A stretch of 64,000 nt of DNA. It comes from WS-7 sp036505295. Its GTDB lineage: Bacteria > Eisenbacteria > RBG-16-71-46 > SZUA-252. The stretch is taken from NCBI GenBank assembly GCA_036505295.1, contig DASXTQ010000013.1, positions 1 to 64,000 of the forward strand. Reading direction: 5' to 3'. Of this stretch, positions 50,014 through 57,743 are shown piece after piece. Numbering within the stretch: the stretch's first letter is position 1; each line of letters opens with the position of its first letter. A program made the position numbers and the translations under genes. Below the pieces are notes generated by a model. It saw only the letters and a program-made list of their open reading frames with translations, was not told the origin of the DNA and searched no databases.

Positions 50014-51725
50014 CGCGACGGACCGATGAGCGGAGTCGAGGTCGTATCCGCCGGCTGCGGCGGAGGCTTGGTGCGCGAGGTATCCGCGTCGGCAGGTCGA
50101 GAGGCCGGCGACGGCTGCGGTGGCGCCTTTCCTTCGCGTTGTGCCTTGTAGAGCGCCCGCGTGTAGTCCGCCAGCGAATCCCGCCGCGCTTCCTCCGCCG
50201 GCGTCAGCTGACCCGGGACCGGCAGGGGAGGGGCCTTCAGGCTGTCCTGCGACGCGGACCCGGTCGGGAGCAGCTCCTCCATCCGCTCGCGGGCGAGGCT
50301 CGTGTCGGGGTGCGCGAGCATCGAGTCCAGGAGCGCGGTCCTCTCGTCCGTTTTCCCGCTCCAGCGCTTCCACAGATAGAGCGCCGATTCGGCATAACGC
50401 GTCTTCCGATACAGGGCCGCGATGGAATCGGTGAGCGCGGCTGCCGCTGCGGTGTCGCCCTGGTCGTGCGTGTGAATCCAGAGCCGGGCGAAGGCCGCCT
50501 TCGGGGCGAAGGGACTCTTCGGGAAATCGCGCTCCACCCCCGCGTACTGGGTCAGCGCGGAATCGACCTTCTGGATCTGGAAGTAGTAGAGCTCGGCGAT
50601 GAGAAATGCAGCGCGTGCCCGCGCCTGCGTTGAGTCGGACTGAAGAGTCTGGCGGTACCTCTTGATCGTGGCCAGACTCCCCGATCTCCGCGACGCCTCG
50701 GTTTGGAACTCGGAGGCGCCGGGCTCCGCCTTCAACTTGTCGTATTCACGGCCGGCGGATTCGAAATCACCAAGCTGCGACTCGTACACGTATCCCAGCC
50801 GGAATTGGGCCTCATAGGCCACCGGTGTGTGCGGAACCTGGGCGACGAGGCCCCGGTATCCGTTGAGCGCCTCGTTCACCCGCCCAACAAGCGCCATGCA
50901 CCCGTAGATCCGGAGCGCAAGCTCTCCATCGCGGTTCTCGTTCACGGCAAAAGGCTTCCATCGCTCGTAAAACGTGAGCGCGTCGTCATAGCGCCTCAGC
51001 TCTTCGAGCGCATCGCCGCGCTTCAGGACGAGGTCCAACCGCCTGCCGCCGTTCTCCTCGGCGTTGAGGCACTCCGCGTACATGAGCTGAGCGCTTTCAT
51101 ACTTTCCGCTTGCGAACAGGGCATCCCCCGTGCGCCTCAACGCATCGGCGCGCTCGCGCTTCTTGCTCGCGGACTTGACCGCGCGGTCGTACCAGACCAG
51201 GGCTTCCGGGTACTTCTTGAGCCCCACCTCGCATTCCGCGCCATAGTAGTAGAGCTCCCACTTCCGCTTGAACGAGGGATACTGGGCCTCCACCTCGCGG
51301 AACAAGGTATCCGCTTCCAGGTATTCCTTCCGGCGGTATTGGGAGAGCGCCTCGATGAGCTTCGAATCCGGCACGAAGGGGCTCTTGGGCTGCGAGGCGC
51401 GGAGCTCGCCTGACTTCTTGATCGCGCCCGCGTAATCCCCCCTCCCGTACATCGCCGCAGCCATGTAGTAGAGGGCATCGTCTGCCCACTTGCTCTTGGG
51501 ATAGTCGACCAGGATCTTGTTGCATTGGCGGATGGTCGCTTCGTACTTCTGCGCCGCGTCGGGAGACGGCAAGTCGTTCACGCTCCGCTCCTGAGCCCTC
51601 TGGGCATCGCGGTAGTAGCGCTTGGCGAGATAGAACGTGTTGTAGTAGGCGCAACCTGTGAAGGCGACGAGGAGGATCGATCCGAGTAGCCGGTAGCCCG
51701 GGGGCTTCGCGTGCGGGGTCTGCAT
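50010..51725 (-). CDS. TPR-repeat outer-membrane lipoprotein inside the pyr operon
   Basis: ATG at 51725 gives MQTPHAKPPGYRLLGSILLVAFTGCAYYNTFYLAKRYYRD, a signal peptide with lipobox FTGC. The mature 549 residues consist mainly of tetratricopeptide-like helix pairs (for example AIKKSGELRASQPKSPF, ALVWYDRAVKSASKKRERADAL, ALTFYERWKPFA), with BamD-like spacing in the first part. The end is a Pro/Ser/Thr-rich tail. Such proteins scaffold outer-membrane complexes. Function here is unknown, and its position between pyrC and pyrK is unusual. It overlaps pyrK by four bases. Confidence 0.8.
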   Translation of the reverse strand: MQTPHAKPPGYRLLGSILLVAFTGCAYYNTFYLAKRYYRDAQRAQERSVNDLPSPDAAQKYEATIRQCNKILVDYPKSKWADDALYYMAAAMYGRGDYAGAIKKSGELRASQPKSPFVPDSKLIEALSQYRRKEYLEADTLFREVEAQYPSFKRKWELYYYGAECEVGLKKYPEALVWYDRAVKSASKKRERADALRRTGDALFASGKYESAQLMYAECLNAEENGGRRLDLVLKRGDALEELRRYDDALTFYERWKPFAVNENRDGELALRIYGCMALVGRVNEALNGYRGLVAQVPHTPVAYEAQFRLGYVYESQLGDFESAGREYDKLKAEPGASEFQTEASRRSGSLATIKRYRQTLQSDSTQARARAAFLIAELYYFQIQKVDSALTQYAGVERDFPKSPFAPKAAFARLWIHTHDQGDTAAAAALTDSIAALYRKTRYAESALYLWKRWSGKTDERTALLDSMLAHPDTSLARERMEELLPTGSASQDSLKAPPLPVPGQLTPAEEARRDSLADYTRALYKAQREGKAPPQPSPASRPADADTSRTKPPPQPADTTSTPLIGPSR

Positions 51726-51762
51726 GAACGGCCCCATCGTATCACTTTCGGGAACGGCCCCG

Positions 51763-53082
51763 CTATCGGGCGCTGGCCGGGACGGCATCGGGCCGATAGG
51801 TAACTCGGCCACCGACCATCGTGAGCATCACCTGGCCCGGAAGCTCCCACCCCTCGAAGGGCGTGTTCCGTCCCATCGACGCAAACTCGGACGCGCGCAC
51901 GGTCCAGCGCCGCGACGGGTCGAAGACGGTGACGTCGGCCGGCGAGCCAGGCTCAAACGTGCCACCCGGAAGGCCCAAGATCTTGCATGGGTTCGCGGTG
52001 AGACGGAGGATCAGCTCGGACAGCGAGAGATGTTTCGGCTCGACCAGCGCCTTCATGTAAAGCCCGAGCGCAGTCTCGAGGCCCACGATCCCGAATGGCG
52101 CCGAGTCGAAATCACTATCCTTCTCGATCTCCGTGTGCGGTGCGTGATCGGTCGCGAGGCAGTCGATCGTGCCGTCCACGACCGCTTCGATGAGCGCGTC
52201 GCGATCCCTGGCGCTCCGGAGGGGCGGATTCATCTTGGCGCTCGGATCGTACCCCTGTACGGCCTCATCGGTGAGCAGGAGGTAATGGGGGGCGGTCTCG
52301 GCGGTCATGTGGACGCCGCGGGCCTTCGCGCGGCGGATGATCTCCGCCGATCGGGCCGCGCTCACGTGGGCCACGTGGACGTGCCCGTTCGTCAGCTCGG
52401 CGAGCAGGGCGTCGCGGGCCACCATGACCGACTCAGCCACGTCCGGGATTCCCCTCATGCCGAGGCGCGTCGAGGTCCAGCCCTCGTGCATGACCCCATC
52501 CCCTTTGAGATCCGGATCCTCGGCGTGCTGGATCACGGGAACGCCCAGGCGGCGGGTCATCTCGAGCGCGCGGCGCATGATCTCGGCGTTCCGAACCGGC
52601 TTTCCGTCGTCGGATACGGCCACCGCGCCCGCATCGATCAGATCCTCGATCTCGGTGAGCGTCTCTCCCATCTGCCCGCGCGTCACCGCGGCGATGGGAA
52701 ACACGCGCGCGTGCCCCGACTCGCGCGCACGGCGGACCACGTACTCGATCCGCGGCCGATCGTCGAGCGGGGGCACGGTGTTGGGCATGCACGCCACCGT
52801 GGTGAAGCCTCCGCGGGCGGCGGCCCGCGTTCCGGTCTCGATGGTTTCTCTCTCTTCCTGTCCGGGCTCCCGCAGGTGCACGTGGATGTCCACGAGCCCC
52901 GGGCAGATCACGGCGCCCTGGACGGGGATGACCTCGACTTGAGGATGCGACCTAACATCCGCCGGGGCGTCCTCCCCCAGACCCGCGATCCGGCCGTTCG
53001 CGATCCAGAGATCCTGGACGCGATCGATCCCGCGCGCCGGGTCGAGGACTCTACCGCCGCGGATGCAGAGAGGGCTCGCCAT
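51763..53082 (-). CDS. pyrC: Dihydroorotase
   Basis: This 439-residue amidohydrolase has the zinc-binding HxH in DIHVHLREPGQEERETIETG, GGFTTVACMPNTVPPLDD, and catalytic Asp in CLATDHAPHTEIEKD. This is the longer bacterial type (PyrC of the Bacillus/class I group). It closes carbamoyl-aspartate to dihydroorotate. The start ATG at 53082 lies inside the pyrB 3' end, so the genes overlap by 32 bp. It is followed by the TPR lipoprotein gene after 37 bp. Confidence 0.96.
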   Translation of the reverse strand: MASPLCIRGGRVLDPARGIDRVQDLWIANGRIAGLGEDAPADVRSHPQVEVIPVQGAVICPGLVDIHVHLREPGQEERETIETGTRAAARGGFTTVACMPNTVPPLDDRPRIEYVVRRARESGHARVFPIAAVTRGQMGETLTEIEDLIDAGAVAVSDDGKPVRNAEIMRRALEMTRRLGVPVIQHAEDPDLKGDGVMHEGWTSTRLGMRGIPDVAESVMVARDALLAELTNGHVHVAHVSAARSAEIIRRAKARGVHMTAETAPHYLLLTDEAVQGYDPSAKMNPPLRSARDRDALIEAVVDGTIDCLATDHAPHTEIEKDSDFDSAPFGIVGLETALGLYMKALVEPKHLSLSELILRLTANPCKILGLPGGTFEPGSPADVTVFDPSRRWTVRASEFASMGRNTPFEGWELPGQVMLTMVGGRVTYRPDAVPASAR

Positions 53083-54052
53083 GGGTCTGCTTGGCCTCCG
53101 TGGGTACGTTTTCGACGGGCGGCTCGCCTTGGGCCTTGTGCCCGGCGAGCAGGTAGAGCACCGCCATGCGCACCGCGACGCCGTTCGTCACCTGTTCCAG
53201 GATGACCGAATGCTTTCCGTCCGCCACGTCCTGCGCGATCTCGACGCCGCGGTTCATCGGGCCCGGGTGCATCACCGTGATGTCCGGCTTCGCCCGCTTG
53301 AGCCGCTCGCTCGTAATGCCGTAGACGCGCGCATATTCTCGAAGCGAGGGGTAGAGGGTGCTACGCTGGCGCTCGAGCTGGATTCGGAGGATATTCACGA
53401 CATCCGCTCCTTCCATCGCCTCGTCCACGCTTCGCGCCACGGTCACCCCAAAACGCTCCACCTCGGCGGGCATCATCGTCGGCGGTCCGGCGATCGTGAC
53501 GGTTGCCCCTAGCTTGGTAAGCCCCCAGATGTTCGATCGCGCCACGCGGCTGTGCGCGATGTCCCCGATGATCGCGACCCTGAGCCCCGCGATCTTCCCG
53601 CGGCGCTCCCGGATTGTGAAGATGTCGAGCAAACCCTGCGTGGGGTGCTCATGCGTCCCATCCCCCGCGTTGATCACGCCGGCGTCCAGGTTCCGCGCCA
53701 GATAGTGCGGCGCGCCGGAGGCCTGGTGACGGATCACGACAAGGTGGATCCCCATCGCCTCGATGTTTCGCGCGGTGTCCTTGAGCGACTCCCCTTTCGA
53801 GACGCTGGAGCCCGAGGTCTGGAAGTTCACGGTATCGGCGCTCAGGCGCTTTTCCGCCAGCTCGAAGGAAAGCCTCGTGCGGGTGCTCGCCTCGAAGAAG
53901 AGGTTCGCGGCCGTGAGCCCTCGAAGGGACGGCACCTTCGGGATCGGACGGTCGAGAACCTCGCGGAACGTGCGTGCCGTGTCGAGGATCGAGACGAGCT
54001 CCTCAGCGGAAAGGTCCTCGAGACCGAGCAGGTCCTTGCGCGTTCCGATCAT
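53051..54052 (-). CDS. pyrB: Aspartate carbamoyltransferase catalytic subunit
   Basis: In 333 residues: carbamoyl-phosphate loop FFEASTRTRLSFELAEKRL, SSVSKGESLKDT, HPTQGLLDIFT and the C-terminal MHPGPMNRGVEI. No pyrI regulatory subunit is encoded nearby, as expected for the PyrR-regulated type. The last ~25 residues, after VLYLLAGHKAQ, are an extension that overlaps pyrC by 32 bp. It overlaps pyrR by four bases at its start. Confidence 0.96.
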   Translation of the reverse strand: MIGTRKDLLGLEDLSAEELVSILDTARTFREVLDRPIPKVPSLRGLTAANLFFEASTRTRLSFELAEKRLSADTVNFQTSGSSVSKGESLKDTARNIEAMGIHLVVIRHQASGAPHYLARNLDAGVINAGDGTHEHPTQGLLDIFTIRERRGKIAGLRVAIIGDIAHSRVARSNIWGLTKLGATVTIAGPPTMMPAEVERFGVTVARSVDEAMEGADVVNILRIQLERQRSTLYPSLREYARVYGITSERLKRAKPDITVMHPGPMNRGVEIAQDVADGKHSVILEQVTNGVAVRMAVLYLLAGHKAQGEPPVENVPTEAKQTHGEPSLHPRR

Positions 54053-54618
54053 CCGAGGACCTCCCCGATCGACACGCCGTCCAGGCCGTCGACCTCGTGG
54101 ACGTGGACCATGATCACCTCGCGCTTGGACGTCGGCACGTTCTTGCCGACGAAGTCGGCCCGGATCGGAATCTCGCGATGGCCCCGGTCGATGATGACCG
54201 CCAGCTGGATCGCCTTGGGCCTTCCCAGATCGATCAGCTCATCGAGAGCCGCACGAACCGTTCGTCCCGTGTAGAGCACATCGTCCACGAGGACGACGAT
54301 CTTGTCGTTGATGCCGGTCGGCACGTCGGTACCCTTCACGACCGGTTGGTGCGCGATCATCTGGAGATCGTCGCGGTAGAGCGTGATGTCGAGCGCTCCG
54401 ACCGCCGGCTCGACGCCCTCGAACTCCTTGATCTTCTGGGCAAGACGCTTCGCGAGCGGGACGCCGCGCGTGCGGATCCCGACAAGGACCAGGTCCCGGG
54501 CCCCGTCGTTCCGCTCGATGATCTCGTGCGCGATCCGGGTGATCGCACGGCGAAGCCCCTCGCCGTCGACGATCTCCGCCTTCTCGCGGACGCGCTCCAC
54601 TGACTTTTCGGTAGGCAC
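54049..54618 (-). CDS. pyrR: PyrR: pyr operon RNA-binding attenuation regulator / uracil phosphoribosyltransferase
   Basis: GTG at 54618 gives MPTEKSVERVREKAEIVDGEGLRRAITRIAHEI (189 residues); the open frame upstream crosses the attenuator and is not coding. The PRPP-binding loop VVLVDDVLYTGRTVRAALDEL and GIRTRGVPLAKRL are diagnostic. In known systems PyrR with UMP or UTP binds a leader RNA hairpin and promotes termination; it may also have UPRTase activity. A matching binding motif and terminator are directly upstream, so the operon is probably autoregulated. Confidence 0.96.
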   Translation of the reverse strand: MPTEKSVERVREKAEIVDGEGLRRAITRIAHEIIERNDGARDLVLVGIRTRGVPLAKRLAQKIKEFEGVEPAVGALDITLYRDDLQMIAHQPVVKGTDVPTGINDKIVVLVDDVLYTGRTVRAALDELIDLGRPKAIQLAVIIDRGHREIPIRADFVGKNVPTSKREVIMVHVHEVDGLDGVSIGEVLG

Positions 54619-54620
54619 GG

Positions 54621-54647
54621 AAAAACCCCTTCCGGGACCGGAAGGGG
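54621..54647 (-). terminator. Intrinsic terminator (attenuator) before pyrR
   Basis: On the minus strand CCCCTTCCGG-TC-CCGGAAGGGG is a perfect ten-base stem with a two-base loop, followed by TTTTT. It ends 2 bases before the pyrR GTG. Base pairing would also mask the ribosome-binding region. It fits the terminator arm of a PyrR attenuator. Confidence 0.88.
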
Positions 54648-54661
54648 TGATGATGCAGGTG

Positions 54662-54686
54662 CCCCTTTCTAGCCTCTCGGAACTAG
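54662..54686 (-). promoter_or_regulatory. PyrR-binding RNA element (anti-antiterminator)
   Basis: The leader RNA carries TTCCGAGAGGCTAGAAAGG (minus strand), matching the known PyrR binding loop UCCxGAGAGGCU...AAGG. The CC and GG pair around the GAGA-type loop as in Bacillus pyr leaders. It lies 14 bases before the terminator stem. With UMP bound, PyrR would stabilise this hairpin and let the terminator form. Confidence 0.85.
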
Positions 54687-54729
54687 TTTGAAGGGTATCA
54701 ACGCAGCGGGATTCGCCAGCTGCACATGG

Positions 54730-54758
54730 AGGATACCACCCGGGCGGCTTCCGCTCAA
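54730..54758 (-). promoter_or_regulatory. Sigma-70-type promoter of the pyr operon
   Basis: The minus strand has TTGAGC (54753-54758), a 17-base spacer and TATCCT (54730-54735). The -10 box and spacing are identical to those of the promoter at 16932-16960. Transcription would start near 54723, giving a leader of about 105 nt that contains the PyrR element and terminator. Confidence 0.65.
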
Positions 54759-54812
54759 GCCCGCTTTCGGGGTCCTTTTCCACGCGTGATTGAAGCTGGT
54801 AGGATCCTCGGC

Positions 54813-57743
54813 ATGAGCCGACGAGCGCGCGTAGCCCGGAGAGAGCCCAGGAGGGTCCCGCATGGACGCCGGCTCTGGGTGATCGCGCTGGCCCTGTTCT
54901 GCACGCCCTCCGCCGCCGCGTCCGCCGCCCCATCCCAGGCGGCGCGCCTCGCCGGAGAGTTCCGCTCCGGGGTCGAGGTACTCGCGGCCGACAGCATGGA
55001 GGGCCGGGGAATCACCACCGCCGGGATCCTCCGCGCCGCGAACTGGATCGAGTGGGGGCTTCGTTCGCGCGGCTTGAAGCCCGCGTTCGGTTCGAGGTAT
55101 CGCCAGCCATTCGACATCAAGACGGGCGTCGTATCCCTTCCGGGGAATCACCTCGAGGGCGTCGCCGATTCCGCGTGGGTGCCGCTCGGGTTCTCGAGCC
55201 CCGGCGCGTTCTCGGGCGAGATCGCCTTCCTGGGCTACGGGATCGACGCGCCGCCGCTCTCGTTCAGCGAATTCGAGGGCGTCGATCTTCGCGGAAAGGT
55301 CGCCCTGATGTTGCGCTACGAGCCGCAGGAGAAAGACAGCTCATCCCGATTTGACGGAAGGAAGCCGAGCCGCTGGTCGGCGCTCCGGTACAAGGTGCTT
55401 CGTGCGCGCGAGCGAGGCGCCGTCGCGATCGTGTTCGTCACGGGCCCGCTTCAGGACGAGGACAAGGACAGGCTCCCCGTGCTTCGGAACGACGGCCCCG
55501 AGAGTCCGGCCGGAATCCCCGTCGTCCAGGTGAAGACCTCCGTGGCCCAGGGATGGCTCCACGCGGCGGGCATCGACTTGAAGCGGTTCCAGGACGACGT
55601 GGACCGGGACTTGAAGCCGCGTCCCAAAGCCTCGACAGGGGTTCGGCTGTCCGGACAGGTCGCGCTCCAGCCAATCTACGCCAAGGCCGAAAACCTGGCG
55701 GGGTTGATCTCCGGCCGGGGCGCGCTCAAGAACGAGTACGTCGTGGTCGGCGCGCACTACGACCACCTGGGCTATGGCGGAGAGCATTCGATGCGTCCGA
55801 ACGAGCACGCCATTCACAACGGAGCCGACGACAACGCTTCGGGAACGGTGGCCGCGTTGATGATCGGCGAGGAGCTCTTGCGGTCGCTTGAGCCCGTGAA
55901 AGCCCACCGCGGCATCGTAATCGCGCTCTTTTCGGGGGAAGAGGTCGGTCTGGCGGGATCGTCCTACTTCGTCCAGCATCCGCCGGTCCCGATGGGGCTC
56001 GTGGCGGCGATGATCAACCTGGACATGGTCGGGCGACTCCGCGAGGACCGGCTCATCGCCCTGGGGTCCGACACCGCCCCGCAATGGAAGGATCTCATCT
56101 CGCGGGCGGCGGCGGCGACGACGCTCCTCGTCACGAGCAAGGGGGATGGGTACGGCCCCTCCGACCAGACGAGCTTCTACGCGGCCGGCGTCCCGGTGCT
56201 TCACCTCTTCACGGGGGCGCACGAGCAGTACCACAGCCCGGAGGACAAGCCGGCGACGGTGAATCCGGAGGGGGCGGCGAAGGTGATCGCCTTCGCGGCG
56301 TTCCTGGGCAAAGACCTTGCGGCTGCGACGGCCAGGCCCCAGTACGTCCGCGCCTCGGCGCAGCCCACGATGGGCGGGGACAGCCGCGGATATGGCGCCT
56401 ACCTCGGAACGATCCCGGACTACAGCGCGATGGAGTCGGCCGAGGGAGGCGTGCTGCTCGCCGATGTCCGACCTGGCGGCCCGGCGGATCTGGCCGGAAT
56501 CCGGGGTAAAGACCGCATCGTCGAAATGGCGGGAACCGGGGTCGCAAACCTGTACGACATGACGTACGCGTTGCAAGACCATCGGCCGGCGGAGACGATC
56601 GACGTCGTCGTGATCCGGGACGGACGCCGGCTCACGCTGCGCGCGACCCTCGCCGAGCGTGGCGCCCAGGGCGGGGCGGGGCAGACAGGGGGCGTCTCGG
56701 CGCACGCAGGGGGAGCCGGCCCCGGCGCGGGCACCGCGGCGGACCGGCCTGCGTTCCAGGCGGGCCGGCCGTTCGAGCACGCCCTGGAGGCGGAGCGTCA
56801 CCTGAGCGACGTCCGGCAGCTCACCTTCGGCGGCGAGAACGCGGAGGCCTACTGGAGCCCCGACGGGAAGAAGCTCATTTTTCAGGCCACGCCCCGAGGG
56901 GCGGGATGCGACCAGGAATACGTCCTCGACTTGGAGAGCGGCGACGTTCGGATGGTTTCGACCGGCAAAGGCCGCACGACGTGCGGCTATTTCGAGTATC
57001 CCGAGGGGAAGCGGATCATCTTCTCATCGACCCACGCGGCGGAGGACAGCTGCCCGCCACCGCCCGACCGATCGCACGGCTACGTGTGGGCGATCTACGA
57101 TTCCTACGACATCTACCAAGGGAATCCGGACGGATCCGGGCTCACGCCACTCGTCAAGTCTCCGGGCTACGACGCGGAGGCGACCTGGTGCCCGCGCGGC
57201 GGAGCGATTGTGTTCACCTCCACTCGCGACGGAGATCTGGATCTCTACGTGAGGGACGACGCCGGGAAGGTGAACCGCATGACCGATACGCCCGGCTACG
57301 ACGGGGGCGCCTTCTTCAGCCCCGATTGCTCGCAGATCGTTTGGCGCGCGAGCAGGCCTCAAGGAGCCGAGCTCAAGGAGTATCGAGAGCTCCTGGCGAA
57401 GGGGCTCATCCGCCCCCGCTCACTCGAGATCTTCATCATGAACGCCGACGGTACCGGCGCGCGTCAGCTCACGAAGAACGGCGCCGCCAATTTCTGCCCC
57501 ACGTTTCACTCCGATGGAAACCGGATTCTCTACAGCTCGAACGCCGGAGCGGCCGATCCGCGCGAATTCGATCTCTGGATGGTCGACAAGCGAGGGGGCG
57601 AGCCCGAGAGGATCACGAGTGCGCCGGGATTCGACGGCTTCCCCCACGTGAGCCCGGACGGCAGGTGGCTCGTGTGGGCCTCCAACCGGGCCGACCCGGG
57701 GTCGCACGAGACCAACCTCTTTCTCGCGCGTTGGAGGGATTAG
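54813..57743 (+). CDS. Secreted M28 aminopeptidase fused to PDZ and PD40 beta-propeller domains
   Basis: ATG at 54813 gives a 976-residue precursor with signal peptide (hydrophobic core LWVIALALFCTPSAAASA). Domains: PA-type insert about 110-270; M28 zinc peptidase about 290-520 with ligands His in VVGAHYDHLG, Asp in NGADDNASG, Glu in FSGEEVGLAGS, Asp in NLDMVGR and His in HEQYHSPED; PDZ about 540-620 (GGVLLADVRPGGPADLAGIRG). A Gly/Ala linker is followed by five to six WD40-like PD40 repeats (NAEAYWSPDGKKLIFQA, FPHVSPDGRWLVWASN). It probably degrades peptides in the periplasm or outside. All active-site residues are present. The last codon overlaps the convergent kinase gene. Confidence 0.92.
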   Translation: MSRRARVARREPRRVPHGRRLWVIALALFCTPSAAASAAPSQAARLAGEFRSGVEVLAADSMEGRGITTAGILRAANWIEWGLRSRGLKPAFGSRYRQPFDIKTGVVSLPGNHLEGVADSAWVPLGFSSPGAFSGEIAFLGYGIDAPPLSFSEFEGVDLRGKVALMLRYEPQEKDSSSRFDGRKPSRWSALRYKVLRARERGAVAIVFVTGPLQDEDKDRLPVLRNDGPESPAGIPVVQVKTSVAQGWLHAAGIDLKRFQDDVDRDLKPRPKASTGVRLSGQVALQPIYAKAENLAGLISGRGALKNEYVVVGAHYDHLGYGGEHSMRPNEHAIHNGADDNASGTVAALMIGEELLRSLEPVKAHRGIVIALFSGEEVGLAGSSYFVQHPPVPMGLVAAMINLDMVGRLREDRLIALGSDTAPQWKDLISRAAAATTLLVTSKGDGYGPSDQTSFYAAGVPVLHLFTGAHEQYHSPEDKPATVNPEGAAKVIAFAAFLGKDLAAATARPQYVRASAQPTMGGDSRGYGAYLGTIPDYSAMESAEGGVLLADVRPGGPADLAGIRGKDRIVEMAGTGVANLYDMTYALQDHRPAETIDVVVIRDGRRLTLRATLAERGAQGGAGQTGGVSAHAGGAGPGAGTAADRPAFQAGRPFEHALEAERHLSDVRQLTFGGENAEAYWSPDGKKLIFQATPRGAGCDQEYVLDLESGDVRMVSTGKGRTTCGYFEYPEGKRIIFSSTHAAEDSCPPPPDRSHGYVWAIYDSYDIYQGNPDGSGLTPLVKSPGYDAEATWCPRGGAIVFTSTRDGDLDLYVRDDAGKVNRMTDTPGYDGGAFFSPDCSQIVWRASRPQGAELKEYRELLAKGLIRPRSLEIFIMNADGTGARQLTKNGAANFCPTFHSDGNRILYSSNAGAADPREFDLWMVDKRGGEPERITSAPGFDGFPHVSPDGRWLVWASNRADPGSHETNLFLARWRD

